Source of the DNA: Siderastrea siderea
Lineage: Eukaryota; Cnidaria; Anthozoa; Scleractinia; Rhizangiidae
NCBI GenBank assembly: GCA_964030785.1
Contig: OZ034970.1
Coordinates: 14,417,411-14,481,410, forward strand
DNA length: 64,000 bases
Direction: 5' to 3'
The notes below the pieces were generated by a model. The model was not told the DNA's origin, searched no databases, and saw only the letters and a list, made by a program, of their open reading frames with translations. Made by a program: the position numbers and the translations under genes. Positions 23,515 to 34,017 of this stretch are shown one piece after another (positions within the stretch are counted from its first letter, which is position 1; each line of letters starts with the position of its first letter).

Positions 23515-24188
23515 CTAACGGCATTTGTAGCACTCTTCGTCTTTATACCTGCACTTATCGGGATCGTGGAATCTTCCTCCACAACGATAACATTCTTTTG
23601 TCGATTGTTTCGGATCCCTTGGTGGCCGTTTCGGTGGGTCTTTGGTCACGCGGTTAACTTGCGTTTCTTCGGGTTTCTCACTCAGATTTCCATTCTTCAG
23701 ATCACGTGTATTCCTGTCGGCAGTTTCCATCGCGGTGGCTAATTCCATCGCCTTCTTGAACTCTAGTTGACTTTCAGCAAGCAATCTCCGCTGTACGCGT
23801 TCGTCGTTCACTCCGCAAACCAGTCGATCACGAAGCATTTTCTCCAGTTGGTCGCCAAATTCGCAGTGCTCCGATGAATTCTTCAGTTCAGCGACATACT
23901 GTTGTATTGTTTCTCCCTGCTGACGAAAGCGGCTGTTAAACTTGAAGCGATACACGTGATCTTTACCAGATTAACCAGCTCTCCGAACGACTTGTCGGTA
24001 GGCTTCCTTGGATTAACCAAATTCCTGATGAGTTTGTAAGTTTTCGCTCCACATACACTGACCAGACCCGCCCGTTTCTTGTTGTTGTCCGTAATCTCAT
24101 TCGCCGCGAAATACTGCTCGAGCCGTTCGGTTTACTCAATCCAGCTATCGTTCTCGTTGTATTCCTCGATTTTCCCGATCAATGCCAT
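23515..24188 (-). pseudogene. Gag of the gypsy element with CCHC knuckles
   Basis: The start ATG is probably at 24188 (MALIGKIEEYNEND). A TAA follows after WIE, and a frame change precedes the longer fragment at 23955-23515. That fragment holds a capsid-like region (GETIQQYVAELK; LRDRLVCGV) and a CCHC zinc knuckle (CYRCGGRFHDPDKC). A second knuckle begins CYKCR and is cut by a TAG at 23515. Confidence 0.8.
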
Positions 24189-24213
24189 GGTTTTGTCCGT
24201 ACCTCGTCCCCAG

Positions 24214-24355
24214 TGTAATATTCTAGAGCCAATAAACCAGCCAAAACTCGAGAACGCAACTCTGTTTAATTCCAGCGACTGACAACATGTTACATCCCAA
24301 CTGAACTACCGGAAAACTACTGGAGGAGCGGTTACACAGCTCACAACATTCCACA
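24214..24355 (-). repeat. 5' LTR of the gypsy element
   Basis: 142 bp, TG...CA, followed on the minus strand by CTGGGGACGAGGTACGG at the primer-binding-site position. I could not match that to a specific tRNA. The target duplication CATAA follows at 24356-24360. Confidence 0.92.
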
Positions 24356-24739
24356 CATAACATCAGCCTTACCGTGTTTTTAAAATTATCTGTCTGAGTG
24401 AAATGATCCTCTTCTTCATCGCTGAGTTTGGTACTGTAATATCTGTAGTTTGCTGGATATGTGATAGCGATTTGTTATCACGTACGCAAACAAAGCACCG
24501 TATTGATTAAAGTAAACATTGCTGACCAGTACCGGCAATTGTACAAGAACAAGATTGCGTGACGCATGACATGGCCAAAGGTCAATAGATGTAATCGCTT
24601 TTTTTAGGCGTTTACTTTTTGACGTGGAAGCACAAAGTTCTAGAAATACTTACGTTTTCAATCCACTTCTTGTTCCAAAAACCTTTTCATGCATTGATAT
24701 TGTTTCGCTAGTTTTTTTTTTTTTGTAACTTTTCATTGC

Positions 24740-25242
24740 ATGGCATCTTGTGGCTATTCACTCCTCGTTGGTGGACCCTGTGGCCCCACTTCATTTAACC
24801 CGGCGAATGCGGGATGTGTGGCAATCGGCGAGTGTAGCAAAGATGTCTACAATCACCTCGTGTACTGTAAAATCAGCGACGACATTGCAGTGGACAGTGA
24901 ATCTCAATTATTACTTACTCGAGCAGGTAGGGGAAATCCTGTTAGACATTGCAAATCCTAGAGAGCGATTTTTTATTTGGACATTTTTCTAAATTCAAAT
25001 CGGCATTTTTATTTCAGGCATTTTTGAGACAGAAGAGTCACACCTAAAAATATCAGTCTGCCCACGACATCGAGATTTGTTTGGAACTAGGTGGCGGTGC
25101 AATAAGTCGCGGTGTACAATCCCCGCAGAAGTGGCTGCCCACAATGGAAAATCCTCAGCCCCAAAGGCTCAATGTGGATTTAAAAAGGTGCATTCAGCCT
25201 ATGTTATGAGCGCCACGAATATGCTTGTACCAGCAGGCTCGC
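24740..25242 (+). pseudogene. N-terminal exons of the TTAA-element transposase gene (likely)
   Basis: Two exons join cleanly: one ending at 24926 (RAG, donor GCAG|GTAGGG) and 25018-25242 (acceptor TTTCAG, donor GCTCGC|GTAAGT), both in phase 1. The second holds a small Cys/His region (SVCPRHRDLFGTRWRCNKSRC). I remember similar CP-x-HR ... W-R modules at the N-termini of transposase-like invertebrate proteins. The exon start at 24740 is only the first ATG. Assignment to the same gene as the catalytic exons rests on orientation, position inside the element and this recollection. Confidence 0.5.
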
Positions 25243-25705
25243 GTAAGTATTTAACATTGTTGTTATATTCTAGGTGATTTTGTATAAGCGATTTTCGTTC
25301 ATAATAAATTATCCGCAATTTGTTTACGTGGGGTACGTAGTTTTACTAATTCTTTCATGTTCATGAGGGAGAGGCTGGGGAGACCTTGGGAGAGGTTGAA
25401 AACCCATCTTACGCGAAAAAAAAACGCCTGTGAAATGACTAAGTCTTGTTGAGAAAAAATGTTTATTAACGAGTAGGCTGGCTGGGGTTTCTACGAAATA
25501 GTTGACCTTGTGAAATTCCACTAGGTTCCCCTCCGTAGACATGGTGAATAAGAACCGTCCCTTAAACGGTCTCTTGAACGGTCTCTTATTATGTTCTTCC
25601 GAGTTCCTAACTTTCATGAATTATTTTCTTGATAAGAACCCTTTTAGAAAAAAGATTCTTTATTTGCGTGATCAGTATCCATCAAATTTTAACTAGACTA
25701 TGAAA

Positions 25706-26099
25706 AGTCTCTCTTTCCGCTCAGGAATAGTCGAGGAAAAAGAACAAGCAAGCGAACCGCGAAATTGCCTGCGGTGTTCAAACATGAAGCGCGTGTCGAG
25801 CCGCTAGTGTAGTGAGTTGGCTCAATAGGCCATTTCCGAGTTGTCTTGTGCCTCTTTTTCAAAGCGAGACTTGGTGCACAGCCTTCCATCTGAAAACGGA
25901 TCTTTATTCACATGCACATAAAACTTCCTTTTCATTCGAAAGGTTGTGCACCAGGCCTCGCTTTGAAAAAGAGGCACAAGACAAATCGGAAATGGCCTAC
26001 ACTAGGCAGCTCGACACGTGTGTCGCGTTTCAACGCCACAGGTGATTTTTGCGCTTGCTCGCTGGCTTGTTCGTTTCCCTCGACTATCCCTGAGAGACT
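25706..26099. repeat. Foldback MITE nested in the transposase gene
   Basis: The arms are reverse complements along most of the element: AGTCTCTC at the left edge and GAGAGACT at the right; GGAATAGTCGAGG against CCTCGACTATCC; and near the centre TTGTGCCTCTTTTTCAAAGC against GCTTTGAAAAAGAGGCACAA. Total length is 394 bp. It sits between the N-terminal and catalytic exons, probably in an intron. A related fragment (AGGGATAGTCGCG) appears near 28633. Confidence 0.8.
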
Positions 26100-26202
26100 G
26101 CTCGGTCTACTCTTTCCGCTAAGGAATAGTCCAGCGGAAGCAACACGCAGGTGCGCGTGAAAATGCTAGCGGTGATCGGCGATTATCGCGCCGGCTCGCG
26201 TT

Positions 26203-27340
26203 TTGCTTTCATTCTTCTGTCCCTCACGGAACGAGAGACTGCTGGTATGGTTTTCCGTCTTTCCCAGTACAACTGACCTCACTTTATACCGGACACCTTC
26301 ACGACTACGTTCTGGTGTCCAGAATAGAGTGTGGGAGTCCGAAATAGAAGGACTGGAGTCTTGTCCATGGAAAAGGGATAACAGAATCTGGAAAGCGAGA
26401 TTACCCCAAGGCTGTTGTTGGAGCGTGTACAAATACCACAAGCATGACCAGCTTTGTGATCAGTGTGAAGCCCTCCACGCCGCCCTTCAAAATATCGGGG
26501 AAGCTGTACAAGATACCATATTTCACAATGAGGATGAACGAGACGAAATTCTTTTTCTGTGTGAGTCGGCCAAATGATCGATTCAGTCGTGGAAGGCCTA
26601 CCAGTTACGTTCGGTACGGCAGGATAAATCGAGGCTGGATATTCTTGAGCGGCTAAACCACGACACCGTACTAATTGTCAACGACTGGGCGATGAAGTTC
26701 CTTCCCCAGTCGTATAGAGAGTCCCAGCAAGATTGGTCCGCCAATAGGGGAATCTCGTGGCACATCGCTGTTGCGTGCCGGAGGATAAGTGGTGAAATCC
26801 AGTCCCAGGCGTTCATTCATATTGTTCAGTCTTGTAGTCAGGGCAGTACCGCTTGATGATGCAGCATGATGATGCAGCATGTGCTGAAAACACTAAAGAC
26901 TGAATATCCGGAGATTACTAGGGCCTACTTTCGACAAGATAATGCTGCTTGTTATCACTGCGCCAATACCATTCTTGCGTGCCGAATCTTCGAGCAGTCA
27001 ACGGGGATCACAGTCGAGCGACTAGATTTTAGTGACCCCCAAGGTGGGAAAGGAGCGGCGGATAGGATGGCAGCCACGTGCAAGAACCACATCCGTATTA
27101 ATCTTAACGAGGGCCACGATGTCTCAACAGCTGAGCAAATGAGGGATGCCCTACTATCCCACGGAGGAGTCGAAGGCGTCAGGGTAGCTGTCCTCCAATC
27201 GCTTAATGAAACGACGGAGCTGCAGAAAATCCCTGGCATCAGCAAACTCAATAACTTTCAGTACACAGATGGGAACCTCCAAGCCTGGCGTGCCTATGGT
27301 ATCGGACAAGGAAAGAACATTATAATGGACAAGGTTGCAG
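26203..27340 (+). pseudogene. Catalytic region of the TTAA-element transposase (D-D-D/E type), three in-frame stops
   Basis: One frame runs from about 26380 to 27340. A Cys pair (DQLCDQCEALH) is followed by three acidic motifs spaced as in an RNase H-fold transposase: IVNDWAMKFLP (Asp at 26693), FRQDNAACYH (Asp at 26938) and LDFSDPQGGKG (Asp at 27025 and 27034). Stops interrupt it: TGA after CESAK (26575-26577) and TGA TGA at 26854-26859, next to a tandem 13-bp duplication (GATGATGCAGCAT). The exon ends GCAG|GTCAGC in phase 1. Apart from the stops the frame is clean, so the gene was lost recently. I know related proteins only as uncharacterised ones. Confidence 0.7.
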
Positions 27341-27668
27341 GTCAGCGCCATTTTACTTACTATGTATGTATCTTGTAAGACTCAGTTTGGAGGGACAACG
27401 AAATGTGTAGAGCCACCTGTGCTTGACAAATGAAATGTTTATTGCTTTCATTTGGTTGAATAATAAATACGCCGAATAATGCAATTGAAACATAAATATT
27501 TTGGTTGAATAGCGGACGTCTATAGAATCAGTTTCTTGATGATGCAAATATGTGATAATCATTTCACTGTGAAAAAGAGAGGTTTTATCAATTTATTACG
27601 TTCTTAGGCTGTTTGCGAGAAACTCTCTACCCTGCATGAAGTTTTTATTCTGTATACTCTTATTTCAG

Positions 27669-28585
27669 ATGTCAACTACAGCTGGCTCTCAGCTTCGTTA
27701 TCGGCTGGTCGGTTTAAAACCGTTTCCGCGAAGTCACCAAAAGAAGCCAAGGTCCAAACAGCCACGGGCGATGGCCAGCAACACCATGATGAAAGTCCAC
27801 CGTCCAATGTCTATTCATGCCCACAGGAAGGCTGTATTAAAGAATTTCAACGGTCTTCTGCCCTGGAACGTCACCTGTCCTTGGAAGCCTGTTCCATGTC
27901 TCCGGAGAGGCACACTCTAATGGACCTGGGCAAACAGCAGTACTCCATCCGCCTCCCGGAAGGCGTAGGTCTTCTCCCTTCTTTGCAAGCCCCAGCCTCA
28001 GCTGGAAGCTCGATTCAAGGCCAAACCGTCAAGGAGGGCTGGGCGCTTAAGGAATTGAAGAAGCCCTACCGGTTCAACGAAAAGCAAAAAGCCTACCTGG
28101 AGGCTAAATGTAATATCGGCCAATCCACTGGCAGGAAGGTGGACCCAGATGTCGTATCAAAAGAAATGCGCCGTGCCCGAGGCACAGATGGGGAAAGGCT
28201 GTTTGGCGTGTCGGAGTTCCTTACTCCCCAGCAGGTGTCTTCTTTCTTGTCGCGTTTGGAAGCAAAGCTGCGGCAACATTAACAACAACCAGAGGTGACG
28301 CCACAAGATGTCCTTGCGGCAGAGGAGCAGATCAATAATTCATCGGCAAGAGCGAATGTTTTCTCTACCCTTCATGTGCGCCATCCTATTGTTGTTGACC
28401 ATTATGACGTATGCTCTTTGGTTGACAACAAAACTGAGTTTAAGAAAGCGAAGGTTGGGATGCTACAGGATCTCTACCAAAGTTTAGAACTCGAAGTGCC
28501 TGTACCGGCAGTCAGGAGGAAAGCTCCATATCTGGCCCTCCTGGAAGAACTTGTTAATAGCTGCCCTTGTCGGGCTACAAAGTAA
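27669..28585 (+). pseudogene. C-terminal exon of the TTAA-element transposase: C2HC finger plus RRK-PY domain
   Basis: It starts after TTATTTCAG in phase 1, matching the donor at 27340. It encodes a zinc-finger-like unit (CPQEGCIKEF ... HLSLEAC), then a helical region resembling a DNA-binding fold (FNEKQKAYLEAKCNIG; DPDVVSKEM; EFLTPQQVSSF). After an in-frame TAA at 28280-28282 (probably from CAA) comes a last domain (RHPIVVDHYDVCSL; VRRKAPYLALLEEL; CPCR). The order finger, helical region and RRK-PY tail matches my memory of a repeated invertebrate family. The zinc finger and tail would suit end recognition. Confidence 0.65.
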
Positions 28586-30115
28586 AACGTAAAAATAATG
28601 CGTTGGATATATAAGCAGCCCCGTCCCCCCCTCAGGGATAGTCGCGAGCGCGAAACTCGCCTTCCGCGTGGATAAGAAACGCGTATGTCGCTTTTCCACG
28701 CAGCAGGCGCCTTTTTTCGGCGGCCACGTGTTGATTTCGTTCGACTTTTCCTAAACCGAAAGGAAAGCTCGTAGTCGAAATAATTCGGAAAAGCTCGCCG
28801 CTATCAGGTTTTCATATTTCTATTTTTTTTTTGGAGCAAATGAAGAAATCGTGATTATCTTGCAGTGTTTGGTTTCTTTTCACGCCACACGAACAGATAC
28901 GGTGAAACGCTGGCGTGGTCCATCTATCCTATATCAATGCTTAGAAGTTAAGTAATAACCTAGTCTGCAGCTGCCATGATTTAAATGGACCCTTGAACAG
29001 TTATGTTAGTCTCTTTTGGAGTTTGGATACATTTTAGTAATTTTTTTACTTGATAATTGGGTCATAATTACTTGCAAGAATTAGTGCAAAAGATATGAGG
29101 TGACCGGCTCCGCGGGGAAAAAGATCACTAAACTGCGTTTTTCTCAGTTGAAGTGCCGGGTAACTTCGTCATGCCAGTTTTGGGAGAGTTTCAGTTATGT
29201 GAAAATGATACCGATATTTTTTGAGCTGTTTGTCAGCGTGACAGATACTTCTGTTACTAAAGGACGTACCATTTTATCTTGACGGGTGGGGAAGGGCTGG
29301 GCAAATACGAAAAAAATCCTGCACAGCTTTTGCAGAAGAAATGAAATCATGCATAGCGCCACAAAGCAAAGAAATATATTGCAAGTTAGTCAAATAAAAT
29401 TCGCACAAAGTTTTTAGTCACAAAATTAAAAACATTTCCTACGGGAAAAACATGCCCACCCCCCTTGCCCAACGTTGTTTTGACACGTCACAATTTAGTC
29501 ACGCAATTCTAGTTTCTTTTGAACTGCTTCAGAACTTTGAATTGCTGCGTGGACCCTGCATTGGCGTTGCAGATCAAATAAACTGTGCCGGTGAGTCCTC
29601 TGTAACCTTTTTGGCTACGATAACTCGTATTTTATAGCAACTCCACATAAGTTGGGTGAATATTTTGTAGAGACGGTGGTATAATTATAAAATAATAATA
29701 TTTGGGTTATGTTTTCGATGTTGTGACTCATTGTGGCGAAGTATAAAATTTATACACTAATACTAGTCCTGAAACATCGATGAACAGTTAAAACATTTAC
29801 GTTTTGACTTTCGTTCTATTCTAGGCATTGTAATTTTGATTTGCTTTTATTTCCAGTAGCCGAGGTATATAAGTGCAATGGTGTTGTAGCCTCGAAATTG
29901 TCCACAGTTTCAAATTTTTAATACACGGTAATACACTGTACAACAAAACATGTTTCTTCCCGTCTCTAAATGTCTTCAAATACAAGAATTAAAGAATTCA
30001 ACAAGGAATTTGTTTATTTTCTTAATCGTGTCGTACCTGTTAGAAATTCTGACAAGTTGTTTTCTCGAAGAAATTTGCGATACAGCTGGATACAGTAATT
30101 TGTAGCGGGCGCTTG
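28586..30115. other. 3' interior of the TTAA element, no gene recognised
   Basis: Follows the transposase stop and precedes the right TIR. Open frames are at most 61 codons and look like chance. Likely untranslated sequence of the element. Confidence 0.45.
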
Positions 30116-30690
30116 TTCGTGTCAAAAGTTCTTCACCTGTCAAACTACCCTTCACATTTTCGTCTCTCGACGGGGTAAGTTTTCAGTGCCGCCAGAAATA
30201 TTTTAACACAGTAATTTAAGAGGGTTGTTCTTCAAAGCTGTTGTTATTTCATGTCGAAACTCCACGTACCAATTGGGTTCCTGTAGTGTGGAAGTTGGGT
30301 AAAAATTGAATTTTTTTTTTAAACGCCTGAAACTGGTTTTCTTCTAACGGCCGAAACATTCTCACTTCACAGCTTATCCAAAGGAAATTACTGAGTCACA
30401 AAGGGCTAAAGTGTGTTTATATTGTGTTTGTGTTTCATTTACAGACGACGCCGCGTTTTACCGTACGAGCGAGATAAAAATGTGCAATTTTCCGCCAATT
30501 TCGCTATTCGAAGGAGGCCGATATGCCGTATTTTCAAACTTTGCCCGATTTCGAAAAAAAGTAAAAGCTGTTGTCACTTTTAACGTTATTTTTGAAAATA
30601 CTTCATTATAGAGGTCACTTGGGCAAAATATAAAGAAATTCGAAATTTCACGACTGACGCCCGATTCTCGATAGTTTCAGACATCCGTTC
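30116..30690 (-). repeat. Right terminal inverted repeat of the large TTAA element
   Basis: About 575 bp, reverse complement of 19218-19763. The TATCGAGAATCGG motif appears inverted, 17 bp inside the TTAA at 30691. Confidence 0.85.
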
Positions 30691-31024
30691 TTAATAGAGG
30701 GTCTATTATACTCTGGCGGTCTGGCGGTCTGAGCCATTTCTGAGTGGCGGTCTGCGGGAAAATTCGTTTAAAACTGGCGGTCTACGGTCAAAAAAAATTT
30801 CACGCGGTCTCGGGAAATCATAACTTTTACTCGTGGTTTTCGGTTTTTGCGTGTTTGTTGGTGATTATTCAAGCGCTCGCTTTATTTTCCATGAAGCCCG
30901 CCTTCTCAACCTTTTCCCTAAACAAAGGATTGCCTCTTTCCCCGTTTTCTCCCCTACCCTGTGGGCAGGTAATTTGACATAAGGCCAGGCTTCAAAGCTT
31001 TTTTAAAAGAAAGCACATGGAAAG

Positions 31025-32905
31025 ATGGCCGCCGAAGTCGTGTCATTTGATATCATCAGATGCGTTGCCCTTTTTTGCAACGTTGGAGCAGCGCCAAAAG
31101 ATTTTGTCCGAAAAGAAAAATTTAGGATAAAGCTGCCTCGTTCTACGCAAAGTACACAGCAGCTAAAGGAGCTACATCGGTAAGTATTTGATTAATACTT
31201 ACAGTCCATTCAATGCTGGCAGTACTTAACAACTTATATTTTATTTATAGTATATCTACTCAGGTTATTTAAGGAACAGAAAGACAACTCACTCTTAGTT
31301 CATAGTTTTATATCACTGGTTAGCTCAAATCATAAGCTTGAATGTTCATACTTTCAACGAGCATGATTTCTTGGCCTACACAGCGCGGATTATTTTTTTA
31401 AAAAAATCGGTTACCTCCTTGGTCTTTTTAACGCAGAAGCTTAAGAAATACGACAAATACATTTTTCTCGTTAAGACATTATCCCTATCTATTCAGTTGT
31501 AGTTGAATTGGTTTTGTTAAGACTAGTGATACTGGACTAATATTAAAAAGCTGTAATTTTCAGTTGATTTTTTTTATCGCTACCAGTCAGCGGTGTTGTC
31601 CATAGAAATAGAGATACAATGTCGCCGTTTTTGTTTTCAAAAGTTATTTTTAATTACGTCCCTGTAACTTTTAAGAGATCGATGCATGTTTCCTTTTTTC
31701 ACTTCCATTTCTTCAACTTTCCTGCAAATTTGCTTTACTCGGAGAAACCAAGCGGGAACCAGGTGAACATTTGATTGCTCTCATTAAAACATTCAAGCCT
31801 GCAATTTTTAATATACTATCCCAAACTACTTTTCTCTGAGGGCAAAATAACAAAGCTTTTTGCAACTGACTTTTCTCTCATTCTACTGATATTTGCTTTA
31901 AAATTCAATCCTCTTCAAGAGAGGCTTTGTTTATTTCCTTCAGGTGTCCTATAATGGTCTACAGTCACCTAAGTAGTCTAAGTAAGTGTAAGTAATTCTA
32001 CTATAACTACAGAATTACTCATCATTCAACGTATTTTAGAGGAGTTGGTGGTCTTGATGACCTTGCAAGACAAACTGGAATAGGGGAGAAAATAGAATTG
32101 CGCCTAGGGAGGCTTGACGCTGTTGGAGAAAGGACATCAATCAACACTGACTCGCAAATGGAATTGGAGATGCCTTCCATTCGGAGTCAGGTTGATAAAT
32201 TGCCAGGTGAAAAAACATGTTAAGATCTTGGTTGTGTCCCACAAATATTTAAATGCCTTGACCATGGAGAATATTTTTTGAAATCAGTAAAAGTTCCATG
32301 TTAAGCCCTTCTTCTCCATAAGCCCTCCCCCCTTCTTTGATAAGCCCCGCTTGGAGGTCGGTTCTTACAAGGAGCCCCACTCCTTTTAAAACGTGCCTAG
32401 AGGTCTTTATTGAGCTTTAATAGTAAGTTAGGTTTGTGTTAGACCTGTTAATCATCTGTAACAATGTATCTCTTTATTTTCCAGTGATGGTGTACCCCGT
32501 TGAAGTGCTATTTGCCCCTCGAAAATCAACCATTGTAATTGAGGTCGGATCCTCTTACAGCATCAAAAATTCAACCTCGCTGGAGCCTCAAAAAGTTGTG
32601 AAAACTCTATCCGAAGAGGAGAAGATCCAGTCGGAGAAAGGTTTGTTTTCGCTTCAAGCTATCCAAAGTTCCTTAAAGAAGAATATTTATGAAGATACCT
32701 AGGTATGCTAGTTAATTTTTTTTTATTACAGAGCTTGGAGAATTAAGCGGAACAAAGCTAAGGAAAGACGAGTCACAAACTGTCAAGTTAAAGTGTGGGA
32801 GTACAGTCAAGTGGCTGTGGAAAGTTGAATGTGGGCATTGCCACAAGATGATAATGTTGCGCTATGATACCAATGTACAACGACGAGTGAATGCATTTAA
32901 AAGAA
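31025..32905 (+). CDS. Unrecognised four-exon gene (5' part)
   Basis: Exons 31025-31179, 32040-32206, 32485-32640 and 32732-32905 all have GT-AG borders, and every junction keeps frame. The protein starts MAAEVVSFDIIRC and is about 217 residues long so far. It is soluble and mixed-charge, with a late Cys/His stretch (WKVECGHCHKMI) that could bind a metal. The fourth exon ends in phase 1, so at least one more exon is missing. The next strong exon (34018, SRBD1) begins in phase 0 and does not fit directly. It could be the poorly conserved N-terminus of SRBD1 with intervening exons lost or unseen, or a separate gene. I do not recognise a family. The start lies only 330 bp right of the large transposon. 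Confidence 0.6.
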
Positions 32906-33714
32906 GTGAGTACTGCAACGCAAACTAAAGGTATTTAAACCGTGTTCGAACAGCCTCACTCAATTTCGGGTGAACTGAAGGATCGTGATAAGTCAAAATC
33001 CGATTATCAATGTAAAGACTATAAAGGTAAAGAATCGCTCGCCAGACAGACTGCTACAGGGACTTATCTCACAAAGGAAGAAGACTCGCCACGAACTCAA
33101 CCCAGTATAAGCGACCCTAGTATAGTTGTGGCCAGCTGAAATTTTGTTATTCAATTTTTTGTATTGAAATTGAATCACACGTGTTAGTGGTAATGAAACA
33201 GTTAACCAAAGCACTCATGCTATTACGTGAAAACAAAGGAACTTTCTGAAATTAACTTGCGATAAGTCCAAGTAAAGCACATCGAGGATAACCAATTCCT
33301 TACAAATTCGTTATATGCGCTGTGCCAGTCGTAATTTTCAGAGCATAACTTTACTAAAGATAAATTCTCGATCGGAGGTGTGTACAACAGTTTATGTTTA
33401 ATTCCTTGCATTAAACAGGGGTAACAAAGCCCTTCCCAGCGGCAGTTCTTATATTCTAAACATATTATTATACGCACAAGTTGCTGCCTGATATGACAGA
33501 AAGGTTGTTTTAAAAGCTCACTGGGTATCTCTTTCCATTCAGCTGTTTGTTGCCTTGTTTCCATGGCGAGATATGTGATGCTCTAATTGAGAAATTTTTG
33601 ATATAATACAAGGTTTGTCGTTATCTAATTGATAAAATTTTTCAAAATATTACGAGTTTTTTGTTTTATTCTTTTCTTCTTTTTTTAATTTTGGGTATTT
33701 TATTTCGGTTTATA

Positions 33715-33895
33715 AGTAGTATATAGTGAGTTTAATGAATACTACCTGATTCTCAACGGTTTATTTTCTTTTTTTAAAGCTCCCACTTAATAAACAAGCC
33801 AGCAAAGGGAGCTTGTTTATTAAGTGGGAGCTTTAAAAAAAGAAAATAAACCGTTGAGAATCAGGTAGTATTCATTATACTCACTATATACTACT
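33715..33895. repeat. Near-perfect long hairpin (85-bp arms)
   Basis: Left arm 33715-33799 and right arm 33811-33895 are reverse complements with one mismatch, separated by an 11-base loop. The arms contain TTAATAAACAAGC and GCTTGTTTATTAA at the loop side. No coding capacity. A young foldback MITE, or a source of a long double-stranded RNA if transcribed within the intron. Confidence 0.9.
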
Positions 33896-34017
33896 CAGCT
33901 TTTGCATCCTCTTGGGGTGGGGAGGGGGGGAGTCAGTTAGTGGCTTGGCATTATTTGAAAGGTCACAGGTTGTAAATAGCAAATAACTGTAGCTAAGTAT
34001 TATTTGTTGTTCGTTAG

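Larger units (their letters stand above)
20005..24355 (-). mobile_element. Ty3/gypsy-type LTR retrotransposon, full length, coding region broken
   Basis: Two 142-bp LTRs (20005-20146 and 24214-24355) begin TG and end CA and differ at one position (TTTC versus TTAC). The 5-bp duplication CATAA flanks both sides (20000-20004 and 24356-24360). On the minus strand, gag, protease/RT, RNase H and integrase follow in the usual gypsy order. A polypurine tract (GTGGGGGAG on the minus strand) abuts the 3' LTR at 20147. The order RT-RH-IN excludes copia. The internal region has several stops and frame breaks, so this copy is not autonomous. It is inserted inside the large TTAA element, close to its left TIR. 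Confidence 0.93.
19214..30694 (+). mobile_element. Large TTAA-flanked DNA transposon with ~550-bp TIRs
   Basis: TTAA lies at 19214-19217 and 30691-30694. Between them the ends are inverted repeats (19218-19763 and 30116-30690) that match closely along their full length, starting GAGCCGATGTCTGAAAC on the left and, inverted, GAACGGATGTCTGAAAC on the right. The interior holds a broken transposase gene (24740-28585 +), a nested LTR element (20005-24355) and a nested foldback MITE (25706-26099). Without these two insertions the element would be about 6.7 kb. TTAA targets are known for piggyBac and Kolobok transposons, but the transposase is not one I can place in either. Confidence 0.8.

Noticed and set aside
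19214..30694. Direct assignment to piggyBac because of TTAA
   Set aside because: TTAA alone is not diagnostic, TIRs of 550 bp and the DNA-binding domains do not resemble what I know of piggyBac, and no alignment could be run.
33223..33564. 113-codon minus-strand ORF
   Set aside because: No recognisable domain, no splice signals or neighbours to support it; possibly chance.
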